A stretch of DNA of 64,000 nucleotides, from assembly GCA_964036315.1 (NCBI GenBank), contig OZ038485.1, positions 97,694,360 to 97,758,359 on the forward strand, given 5' to 3'. Positions 30,190 to 38,690 of the stretch are shown here, one piece after another. A program made the translations under genes and the position numbers. This DNA comes from Acanthosepion esculentum (lineage: Eukaryota; Mollusca; Cephalopoda; Sepiida; Sepiidae). Positions within the stretch are counted from its first letter, which is position 1. Every line of letters starts with the position of its first letter. Under the pieces are notes generated by a model. It ran no database searches. It was given only the letters and a program-made list of their open reading frames with translations, and was not told where the DNA came from.

Positions 30190-30345
30190 ATTTGAGATAT
30201 GTTTCAAATACTGTGTAAAATTTTATCTTTCTCCATAAATGATAAGTAATTTAAATTTCAAGTTGGTGTTCATTCAGTCGGAATATCGTATCTTATTAAT
30301 AATTTTCAATAGAAAGCGTTTTTCTTCTCTTCAATTAATTAATAT
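30190..30345 (+). repeat. Segmental duplication, copy 2 (right part)
   Basis: 'ttttatctttctccataaat' and 'gttggtgttcattcagtcgg' match 28520-28620. Resumes right after FB-5. Confidence 0.7.
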
Positions 30346-30349
30346 CAAT

Positions 30350-31062
30350 CGTCTTCTTCTACTTACCGTGACGTGGGAAAACATAGCTTTGCACAACTAT
30401 CTATCGCTTGTAACTCTTAGTAACGTTTGTCCCTTTACCATCCGCGCTCCGTCATTCATTTCCACAAGCTGGCCAGATATGTATCTCGTCGCCTTCCTTT
30501 GTCTCATTTTCCTTCGATATGCCTTGTGAGTGACAAATTTTCCAAGCCCACTTTCTTCATTATGCGTCCAAAATATTTCAACTGTCTCTTTTTGAGTATA
30601 AGTGTACATGTTTTGTTTCCATTTTCCTTAAAACCCGGTTTCATACGCCTCCATCCATGGTATTCTCAGCATCCTTCCGAAGGACCAAATTTCTGTTGCC
30701 TCCTGTCTTTTATTCATATGTGAAGAAATTGTCCAAAATTCGCTATCATACAGGATGATTGATATTACATAGCAGTTCAGCACTCTTTACTCTGTTTCTT
30801 ACGAAATTTCCCTGTTTTTAATACTTTGCTTAGCTTTTGGAAGGCATCATTTTTTTCTGTTCCAATGCGAACTTCGGATTTTGGTGTCACATTTTCCACC
30901 TTTTGCTGAAACACTTCTTAGATATTTAAATTTGTGTGCTTTTCTGTTCTTGACATCTTCCGTTCATAGTTTACATCTTTGGCTTTTCTCATGCTGACAA
31001 CCATGCATTCAGTCTTAAAATTGATGGTTAGTCCTTTCTTCTCCCTTTCCTTTACTTTTTTA
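30350..31062 (-). pseudogene. LINE-R reverse transcriptase C-terminal relic
   Basis: On the minus strand, pieces in order: INFKTECMVVS-type start, KSKVYEW-type block, FQKLSKVLK-type block, RNRVKSAELL, FWTISSHMNKRQEATEIWSF-type block, the frame 30609-30397 with 'FWTHNEESGLGKFVTHKAYR', KATRYISGQLVEMNDGARM, and an end near 'gtaagtagaagaag'. Heavily frameshifted. Same architecture as the 1.0-1.85 kb copy. Confidence 0.7.
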
Positions 31063-31265
31063 ATCATTTCACCCTAAGCAAGGGAATAAAGCCACTAAGA
31101 CACAAGAGGCCACTGAGCGTGAAAGAATAAGATGAAAAAAAAATAAATAAAAGAAGAGGAATCAAGAAGACAGTAGATAACGATTGATATTGCTTGTACA
31201 TTTTTGAAGAGCCGAAATAGAGTTCCACAGGCGAGAAAAGAAACTGTTATCAAAGAACTTACGAC
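31063..31265 (-). pseudogene. LINE-A 3' end, truncated
   Basis: The minus strand carries the RLWNSIS-like end of ORF2 near 31215-31255 and the LINE-A 3' UTR. The plus strand shows 'tcaccctaagcaagggaata' near 31070. Directly abuts the LINE-R copy. Confidence 0.65.
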
Positions 31266-31544
31266 CTTGTCTAGAAGATCTAGTAATTTCTCATCGGAGC
31301 CTACCATCAACTCAGTCATCTGCGTATCTTATATTGTTAAGACTGCGGTCACAGATACTAAATCCTGGTAGCATGTCCAGTTCCCTTCAGTCAGTTATGT
31401 GCCATGCGTGATACATGAACGACGAGGCAGATTTTTCGATACATGACTGACGAGGCAGATTTTTTTCCCGCAGTAGGTTACCATTTCTTTCTCCAGTAGA
31501 CCAGTTGCTGCCACCCGGTTCGTCCTGCTATTTACCCATGGCTG

Positions 31545-31690
31545 GAGGGAGAGGAGGAGGATTCATGAATTTCCCAAGGGTATTAGCACGTAAATGAATT
31601 TAATGGATTTGACTGGAATTCGAACTCGGCTCTCCGATCCTTCAATCCGAACCGCTATCCATTACTCTATGGTGCCTCCTTAGATGTTCT
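31545..31690 (-). mobile_element. tRNA-headed SINE
   Basis: The minus strand starts 'ggaggcaccatagagtaatg', 'gatagcggttcggattgaag' (A-box region), 'gccgagttcgaattcc' (B box), then the body 'gctaatacccttgggaaatt' and 'ccagccatgggtaaatagca'. Pol III promoter boxes are recognisable. A second copy in opposite orientation lies at 31825-31995. Confidence 0.75.
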
Positions 31691-31719
31691 AATAATATGT
31701 CCGCGATAATTTGAGCCTG

Positions 31720-31824
31720 TCTAAATCAATTTACACTATTTCCACGCGGGTCTTTATCCTCGCCTTTATTGTTGTTTTCATTACAAATTTTCGGCCGTTG
31801 TTGTTTTCGGAAATTCATCTGGTG
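31720..31824 (+). mobile_element. FB-6, diverged foldback arm
   Basis: 'cactatttccacgcgggtct', 'tcattacaaattttcggccg' and 'ttttcggaaattcatctggt' are a decayed FB arm lying between two oppositely oriented SINEs. Confidence 0.45.
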
Positions 31825-31995
31825 TGAGGCACGGTGGAGTAATGGATAGCGGCTCGGATTGAGGAATCAAAGAGCCGAGTTCGAACTTCAGTCGAATCCA
31901 TTACATGCTAATTGTTACCTGCTTGGAAAAGGCATGAATGCTCTTCTCTCCTAGACCCCCCAGCTATGGGTAAATAGCAAGACAGATTAGGTTCT
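31825..31995 (+). mobile_element. tRNA-headed SINE
   Basis: 'ggcacggtggagtaatggat', 'agccgagttcgaacttcagt' (B box) and the body end 'cagctatgggtaaatagcaa'. Inverted relative to the 31545-31690 copy, with about 135 bases between. Confidence 0.75.
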
Positions 31996-31999
31996 ATAG

Positions 32000-32660
32000 C
32001 TTTGGTGACAGGACAGGACAGGAGAAGGAAAATCTCTGAATCCAAAACCGACCTCGGCTATGTTGCTTCCTTCCCGTTAGTTAACCTACTTGGTGTGGGA
32101 GGGGTTTTTTTTTCCTTTTTCCTTCTAATATTTGATTTCATACTTACAGGAAATTTCAAACTGAATCCCTTATTTATTCTACGGTGGTTAAAGTGTTCTC
32201 CTTCTATTGCTCATTTCTCGGGATATCTCGTCTAGTCCTTATTTTTAATACTGATCAGTTATTGCTCTCCCTGTTTCTACGTTGTGATAATAACAAAGTC
32301 GTGGGCAATAGTAAAATATAAATAACAACATATACATAGTGTAAATAATCATAACCTCTCCCCGCACCCCGAAATTCAGACAGAAATCTATTTTGTTCAT
32401 TTTAGCATATCTTAATTTATATGAATGTTTAGAGGTTTTTTTTTTTTTAATTATTAATCACAAACACTGCCCAACCGGAAAGCTTCTTTCTTATAAAACA
32501 AAAACACCAACTGCATAAATAAAGTAAACTTAAAAAATCAGGACATCAGTGTTGTTTTTTCTGAGTTTTATCTAACAACTTTCTGGGCTGGAGGGACGGT
32601 AAGGAAGAGTTCCAGGAATATCTTCATAAAATGAATCGAATGCGAATAGCACCTGCCCTC
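32000..32660. other. No recognised feature
   Basis: Mixed-composition sequence without a repeat match inside the window or a credible ORF. Confidence 0.35.
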
Positions 32661-32669
32661 ATTCATTGC

Positions 32670-32806
32670 TTATTGTGCTACCTGCGACTCCCAGAAGCAA
32701 TTGATAGAGAGTTTATTTCTCATCACGTACACCACAATCAGGCCTGTCGCCAAGGCAGCACCTTCGAAAATCATTTGCACTCCCATACCCGTGAAAATGA
32801 TGTGAA
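32670..32806 (-). CDS. Candidate terminal exon of an unknown membrane protein
   Basis: The minus strand gives a frame ending at a TAA at 32670-32672, preceded by a possible AG acceptor (CT on plus at 32807-32808). It encodes about 45 residues: HIIFTGMGVQM, a hydrophobic stretch 'EGAALATGLIVVYVM', basic RNKL, then INCFWESQVAQ. A hydrophobic helix followed by basic residues and a short tail looks like a C-terminal transmembrane anchor. Codon use is more balanced than in the neighbourhood. The frame continues open upstream to about 32880, so the exon start is uncertain, and the pyrimidine tract is poor. It matches no TE family here. I do not recognise the protein. Confidence 0.3.
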
Positions 32807-32809
32807 CTA

Positions 32810-33540
32810 ATTTTAGTGTGCAATTTCTTGCTGGCAGTCCCTCCCTACGATTTAAAGCCCCCCCCCCTTCCTGCTCAGCTCAAAACACTCTGGCGATGGG
32901 CCTGACCATCATGTCTGTCCTTGTACCAAATTAAAGAAAAAAAAAGATATAGCGTAAAGAAAGTAGTAGTGGTAGTAGTAGCAGCAGCAGCAGTAGTGAA
33001 GAAAAAGGTTAAAAATTACTGAGATATATCAGGACTTTAGCCGGGAACGGAGAAAAATCGTCGTTCAAAACGATTAGGTTCGTATCAGTAAAAGCTGGTA
33101 CACTCGGAAACGTTAAAAATGTATACAATTGTGAGTTAGGAATTCTAAGAAAAATTGGATCTATCCAGACAATGCGTTTTTTCTGGGATCTGCAGCGATA
33201 ACGAGAAAAAGTACCTGAAGGTTTGAGGAAATTTGCTGTAGTGTAGTGTTACTTAGTGTTACTGTTAATTAATAAGGATACCAACGAAACATTTAAAATA
33301 ATAACTAGACCACCCATAGACCAGTTCGCTTCCTTTTCAAAGCAGTTCAAGAAACAAAATGACGAGGTAACAATGTTATCAATCTTATTATTAATTACAC
33401 ATATTTTAATTTGTATTTTCAATACAAGTGATCGTATTACAGTACTTATTATTACTCACATTATACAATATTACTTTGATAGAACGCAATAATAAATTAA
33501 TAACTGGAAAGGTTTTCAGAATTTCTGAAAAAAAAAAATC
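32810..33540. other. No recognised feature
   Basis: Includes a C10 run and an AGC/AGT-rich patch near 32965-33000. No supported gene. Confidence 0.35.
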
Positions 33541-33605
33541 TATTTCACTCCCAGTAGCCCCCTTGCATCTTAGTGGCATTATCGCCTTGCTTGGTTTGAA
33601 TTGAT
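33541..33605 (+). repeat. SAT-G terminal module
   Basis: 'cactcccagtagcccccttg' and 'ggcattatcgccttgcttgg' match the right end of the array at 20670-21190 without any full unit attached. Confidence 0.6.
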
Positions 33606-33779
33606 TTACAAAAATACAGAATGATCAATGTTTATTATTTTTCACACACTAAACTTCCTATTAAAAAAAAAAAAAACGACATGAGTGAAAGATTCAGATA
33701 AAATGATCGGTCGCTCCCTGTACCACTCCAGTAAGTACCTGACTCCTCATGCTATACTTTATAAGAGTCAGATCAGTCC

Positions 33780-34257
33780 GAAAATGGAGTAATGTTGCCA
33801 TTTTGGGGGGTGGCGGGCAGTCCTCATTTTCAAGTCTTGATAGAGTTCAAAAGTGTCGTGTTGGAGAAGACTTATTTTCCACCCTCCCCCCCCCCCTCTC
33901 TCTCTCACGGTAGGGAGGGAGATGCGGCGAGATTCTCACTGCTTTATCGCTATTTCTTTGGAAAGTGCTCGGACGAACTATATTCCCTGGTTCCGCCAGG
34001 TCTAACCTTCACGGCTAGGATCCGCCATGCCACTTACATAGTAGCAAACCACCCACATTCCCCCCGTATTCCATTGGCGAGAAGTAAATTCCATTCACAC
34101 AGCTTCTTCCTGTGAACGACTGCCCTGTGGAACAGACTCCCAAGAGGATGTTTCTCTTCAATCACTACAATCTTAACATGTTCAAGTCTAAAGTTAACCA
34201 TTATCTTCCCGTCTTATCCACTTAAACTACCCCATAACTCTCTGCCTCGAGTAGCTC
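33780..34257 (+). pseudogene. LINE-B reverse transcriptase C-terminal relic
   Basis: Starts with a FQVL(D)RVQK-type block, then 'RRDSALLYRYFFGKCSDEL' by frame change, 'YSLVPPGLTFTARIRHATYI', VANHPHSP, a FHSHSFFL block, and LWNRLP-type 'ctgtggaacagactcccaag'. The 3' UTR has 'cattatcttcccgtcttatc'. This is the most complete LINE-B copy. It ends in (AAT)n at 34258. Confidence 0.75.
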
Positions 34258-34258
34258 A

Positions 34259-34292
<34 letters not shown>

Positions 34293-34805
34293 GAAATATG
34301 CAAGGAGCACAAAATCGAAACCATTGAGAGATGGTATGAGCATCAACCAGACACAGTTACCCAAAATAACGATGTAACTATTCTCTGGGATATGACAATT
34401 CAAACTGACATTGGAAATAAAAGGCAACACACTTGATATTATCATAAGAGACAGGAAATTCAGGAAGTATGTGCTTATTGACTTAGCAGTACCATCTGAG
34501 AGAAAAAACCGCCATGAAAATTATCGTGAAATTGTCCGAATAGAAGGGCCTGGAGATGTAGATTAACAGGATGTAGGAAATGAAGACTGAGACTGTACCA
34601 ATAGTAATCGGAGCTCTGGGCCTCGTGGACAATTTTACTAACAGTGTCTCATGTAACATCAACATACATGTGCCCAGAAGATCGCCCTACTAAGAAAATC
34701 CCAGATACTACGAAAAGTGATATCAATTAAATGACAATTCTCCTATAGGGCCTAAGGACCATAGTTCTAACCCAGCCCTACAGGATACTAAGCAGGAAAC
34801 AACAC
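34258..34805 (+). pseudogene. (AAT)n plus LINE-C relic (subfamily 2)
   Basis: After the AAT run come MCKEHKIETIERWYE-type codons, 'IIRDRKFRKYVLIDLAVPS', the GALGL block 'gtaatcggagctctgggcct' and the tail 'ggcctaaggaccatagttct'. It extends further upstream than other LINE-C copies and links the block seen at 11086-11345 with the VVGALG end. Another (AAT/GAT)n lies at 34808-34858. Confidence 0.7.
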
Positions 34806-34859
34806 ACAAATAATAATAATGATGATAATAATAATAATAATGATAATAATAATAATAGA

Positions 34860-34925
34860 AATATTTTGGGGAGGGAATTTTTAAAATTTAAAAGTCGCCT
34901 TATACACGGAAATATACGGTACTTA
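34860..34925. mobile_element. End fragment of the gtcgcctta TIR element
   Basis: 'aaaagtcgccttatacacgg' + 'aaatatacggta' equals the right end of the array at 52030-55510. Confidence 0.6.
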
Positions 34926-35021
34926 TTTTTTTAAATCTCTTATTTGACTTAATAGGAATCACGGTAAGATCAAATCATCTATCCGTCACATAACAAACCA
35001 AAGTTTATGTCGGAAAGGTGA

Positions 35022-35219
35022 TGAATGAATAAACAAAAAAATGTACATACAATTCTAAAATGAAAAAGTTTAATATAGACAAAGGTGTTTAAGAATTCGC
35101 ATTTTGTGTCATTGTTATAACACTTGGGCGGGCGTTGCCCAGACCTCACTTTCCAGTCTTGATAGAGTTCAAAAACATCTCCGAGTCCTTGTGGGTGATA
35201 AATTATTTTCCACCCTCCA

Positions 35220-35259
<40 letters not shown>

Positions 35260-35690
35260 GGTGGGATATAGTGAGCCTCTCACTGCTCTATCACTATTTC
35301 CATTGAAAATACTGGAACAAACTACATTCTTTGTTTCCGCCAGGTCTGACCTTCACGTCTAGGACCCGCCATGCCACTTACATAGTGATGAATAAATAAA
35401 CAAAAAATGTACACACGATTATAAAATGAAAAAGTTTAATATAAACAAAGGTGTTAAAGAATTTGTGTCATTGTTACTCAACTCAAATAGCTGTTTCTCT
35501 GCTCTGTGGAACAGACTCCCAAGAGGATGTTTTCCAAATCACTACAATCTTAACCTGCTCAAATCTAGAGTTAATCGTTATCTTCCCCTCCTATCCATAT
35601 AAACTATTCTTTATCGTAACCATCCACCTAGAGTGGCTCCCGGGTCTTGTACAGAGAGAACATTACCGGAAAAAAACAAAACAAAAGGAA
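35022..35690 (+). pseudogene. LINE-B relic split by a ~95-bp direct repeat
   Basis: A direct repeat ('gtgatgaat(g/a)aataaac', 'aaaatgaaaaagtttaatat', 'gtgtcattgtt') occurs at 35022-35122 and 35389-35482. The first copy is followed by the upstream part of LINE-B (to 'gccatgccacttacatagtg'), the second by the downstream part ('ctgtggaacagactcccaag' onward). A (CT)n run lies at 35225-35256. About 30 codons between the two LINE parts are missing. Confidence 0.7.
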
Positions 35691-35704
35691 GAAACATTTG
35701 ACTG

Positions 35705-36206
35705 TCTATATTTCTGAGATGAGGTATTATGTACACAATTTACATTGTTCGGACTATCGTCCTCATCTATGTTGCCTTATTTATCACAACGTTTCGCCCG
35801 TTGTACGCTCCGGCCTTCTTCAGATGGTTGGAATATCGAACTGAACCCTTTATTTCGCTCGCTGGGCTAGACTGTTCTAGTTCCACGTACCATGTCTAAT
35901 GGATGTCACTTATCAGTTGTTTCCTGTTAATTTCCCTCTCCAAGTTCTCCACTGCCTTATCCAGGTATTGAACTCACACTCCTTGTTCCTGCCACTGGAT
36001 CTAACTAACGCCTTTATCCACTGTGACATGTATCCTTGAGACATGGCGCGTGGAACTAGAACAGTCTACCCCAGCGAACGAAATAAAGGGCTCAGTTCGA
36101 CATTCCAACACCTGAAGAAGGCCGGAGAGTACAACAGCCGAAACGTTGTGATAAATATGGCAACATAGATGAGGACGATAGTCCGAACAATGTAAATAGT
36201 GAACTC
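35705..36206. mobile_element. FB-7, near-complete palindromic foldback element with tRNA-like centre
   Basis: Left arm about 35732-35910 ('ttacattgttcggactatcg', 'acgtttcgcccgttgta', 'ccggccttcttcagatgg'). Right arm about 36044-36200 is its reverse complement ('gcgtggaactagaacagtct', 'cacctgaagaaggccggaga', 'tagtccgaacaatgtaaata'). The centre (about 35965-36035) is the tRNA-like module on the minus strand. 'ttgactg' flanks at 35698-35704 and 36207-36213 suggest a target-site duplication. RNA from it would form a 160-bp hairpin. Non-coding. Confidence 0.8.
36112..36147 (+). ncRNA. Hammerhead-like core inside the FB arm (HH-d)
   Basis: CTGAAGA at 36112-36118, one extra A, stem II 'ggc(c)g' ... 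'c(a)gcc', GAAA at 36140-36143, then the self-complementary ACGT and T. CAC before the box can pair with GTG after the predicted cleavage position (36147/36148). The extra A between the box and stem II departs from the canonical core. The mirror copy lies on the minus strand in the left arm. Whether it is or was active is unknown. Confidence 0.4.
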
Positions 36207-36214
36207 TTGACTGA

Positions 36215-36490
36215 TTTAAATGAAATTTGGTACTGCACTTGGCAGTGGCTCAAGGTACAATATGCTCCAAAATTGGTTGGGTTATTAGGTATCGTATCTC
36301 GGGAATAAACATACATATATACAAGATTAGAGTTTTTGTATTATTTCCATAGATAAAATCAAAAGGATTGACGTAGTTCTTTCACTATTTTGTAACACTT
36401 CAAATTTTGCCAGAGATTCTCAGGGAGAATTAAATAAATGGCAGGTGAATGCTAACAGATTTACGCAACAATGTTTGATTAATCGCTCTT
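36215..36490. other. No recognised feature
   Basis: A/T-rich spacer between FB-7 and a solo LTR. Confidence 0.35.
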
Positions 36491-36496
36491 ACTAAG

Positions 36497-36727
36497 TGTT
36501 GTGGCCTGTTTAGGGGCCAGAAAGAAAGACACGGAAGACGAAGGTAGGTTGAACAAGTATATTGAAGATATATACAAAGCAAGAGTGTTAGTAATAAGTA
36601 CATAGCGCGGTTTACGTCCGAACGGTAGGTTAGCACTGCGTCTACTTCTCCTCTCAACCGACTCTCGCAGTTGGTATTTATGAGAGGAAAAAGAGTTCAT
36701 TCTACTGTAGGAGGGTTTACCACAACA
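36497..36727 (-). mobile_element. Solo LTR, family TGTTGTGG...CCACAACA (copy 1)
   Basis: Ends are 'tgttgtgg' and 'ccacaaca'. Flanking 5-mers are ctaag (36492-36496) and ctaac (36728-36732), a 4/5 target-site duplication. On the minus strand a TATA-like 'cataaatacc' lies upstream of the U5-like end 'tctttctggcccctaaacag'. The same end occurs in the copy at 60877-61104. No internal region remains, so it arose by LTR-LTR recombination or by loss. The superfamily cannot be told from the LTR alone. Confidence 0.8.
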
Positions 36728-36763
36728 CTAACTAATCTAACGAGGGAAAATTTTAAGACGAGC

Positions 36764-36927
36764 ATCATCATCATCATCATCATCATCATCACGAGAGCAG
36801 TATCGATTTTAAAGTCACACTGCAAATTAGTGTGACGTCTCATCTTCAACAACCTCCTTGTCTTGTACTCACTCAGGAAAATGCTGCCAATCTCTCCAAG
36901 CTCTTCAAAGTGTTTTTTTCTTTTTTC

Positions 36928-36958
<31 letters not shown>

Positions 36959-36960
36959 CA
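36764..36960. repeat. (ATC)n and poly-T/C tract
   Basis: ATC run at 36764-36792 and a T/C-rich tract at 36910-36960. Confidence 0.85.
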
Positions 36961-37531
36961 AAGGAAGGATGGATTTTTATTGTTAGTTCTTTTCATGCCA
37001 TTTTTCAACGTATATACTGTGCGTATGTTTTTTGTTTGTTTGTTGTTTTTTTTTGTGTCCAATGTCGATGGATGTTATTCTTCCATTTGCTATTGATGAT
37101 CGTTTCCATAATATTTGCAGTCTGTTTGCAAAGCTATTTCACTTGAGCTGTCCAAACCAGATATTCATATCGGGTCGACTGATTTTGTTTTTTTGGAGAC
37201 AACATACGACAATATGATAACTACCAACGTCCCTATTATGTTAGTCACGTTTAACATGCATTCCACTTGTCTTGTCGCGTTGACTAGCTGTGTAACCGTT
37301 TGTGCGTATGTGTGTATATGTGTATGTTTGTTTTTTTTTCTTTTCAAGACAAGCGACGTTTGTTCATAGACTTGTTTTTATACATGCATGCACGCTTGTG
37401 TCTTTTTAAACTTCTATATAAATATATAGCTGAAAGAAAACAGACATAATGTCGAACTATTGTTAAACATTGTCAAACACTATGTCTTTTCTTTTTTTCT
37501 TTTCTGGAAATCACGCTCTTTTGGAAGTCTT

Positions 37532-37568
<37 letters not shown>
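37532..37568. repeat. (AAT)n
   Basis: AAT run abutting the 5' end of the next LINE-C copy. Confidence 0.95.
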
Positions 37569-37570
<2 letters not shown>

Positions 37571-37965
37571 GCCTCCTATTTGCTATGGTAGTCCCTGCAG
37601 ACTGCAATGTATCTTTGAAGATATTCGAAAAGCTGTCAAAATACAAGGACCTTGAAATAGAAATCTCAAAAATGTGGCACATGGGAACATCAACAATTCC
37701 TGTTGTAGTTGGAGCCTTAGGATTGGTTGGAAAAGATTCCAGTAGGCTAATTGAAGGGATCCCTGGAAGTCCATGCCTCAAAGAGATACAAAAAATTATT
37801 CTGACAAGTACATCCCACACTTTACGAAGGGCTTTATCTATGTAATTTTTTTTTTTTTGCAGTGGAAAGTGTCATGATACCATTTCGAACCTTAGGTCCC
37901 TGGGCGGGACCCGGAAAGAAATGTTTAAACGGCAGATATAAAAGGAAATAAATAATAATAATAAT
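37569..37965 (+). pseudogene. LINE-C C-terminus, best-kept copy
   Basis: The open frame to 37845 (about 86 codons) contains VVPADCNVSLKIFEKLSKY, KDLEIEISKMWHMGTS, TIPVVVGALGLVGKDS, EGIPGSPCLKEIQK and SHTLRRALSM. The I(D)VAVPAD...VVVGALG pattern is shared by several non-LTR retrotransposon ORF ends (R2/L1-like). The 3' UTR has 'ccttaggtccctgggcggga', then (AAT)n. 5' truncated right at the AAT tract. Confidence 0.8.
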
Positions 37966-37969
37966 GTAA

Positions 37970-38125
37970 AATTGTGGTTAATGAAGTAAATAAAAATCCT
38001 ACCCGTTGTTGTTGGTGCTCTAGGCACCGTAAGTACTGAACTTCCGAAGCAGCTGGAGAAGATTGTGGGTCAGTGTCAGGGTTGGGCGCTTACAGAAGAG
38101 GGTGCTCGTATACTCCGAAGAGTTC
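37970..38125 (+). pseudogene. LINE-C relative, C-terminal scrap
   Basis: Codons read as LPVVVGALGTVS, ELPKQLEKIVGQCQGWALTE and ARILRRVLKS, a related but distinct end, interrupted by a frame change. Confidence 0.6.
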
Positions 38126-38469
38126 TCAAATCATGATAAAAATGTGCAATCTCAGTCCACTGGTTGTGAGAAGCTGGTACTTTGGTTCCATCTCGAAATT
38201 CGCTGTGTTTGCAGATCAAATAATAAAATTGTACGAACATCACACTGAACTTGTCATAGAAAGTCATAAGGTCACTATCATAGTGGGAGATATGTAAAAG
38301 TTAACAGACTAGACGTTGTAATTAAAGACTATAAACTAAAAACAATGCATTCTCAAAGATAAAAATATGGCAAAATAACTAATTACAAGTATCTATATAA
38401 ATAAATACAGGCTACGATTTACACAGAAATGAAAATAACACTGACATCTCATTATAACAGATATATTAA

Positions 38470-38634
38470 CTAAAATTGCACAAAAATATCTTGAAATACT
38501 AAAGAGTAAATATATTCAATAAAATCGCCATTGGCTTCAACCACGGCCTCCAGACGACTTCGGAATCTCCGGCATCTCTTTTGGGCGTTCTCCTTCTTTA
38601 AGTTAGTGAATGCGGCCATAATCCAGCTGAAGGG
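38470..38634 (-). pseudogene. Tc1/mariner-type transposase C-terminal relic
   Basis: The minus-strand frame from 38634 to a stop at 38470-38472 contains AAFTNLKKENAQKRCRRF and 'RSRLEAVVEANGDFIEYI', the usual last 35 residues of mariner/Tc1-like transposases (RSFRxRLEAVIEANGxxIE). A stop lies in frame at 38635-38637, so the DDE core is missing. It abuts the env-bearing relic on its 5' side. Confidence 0.7.
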
Positions 38635-38690
38635 TTACGAACTTAGAAAAAAATATGGAATAGTCGAAATGAAGGATTAAACAAGACAAA

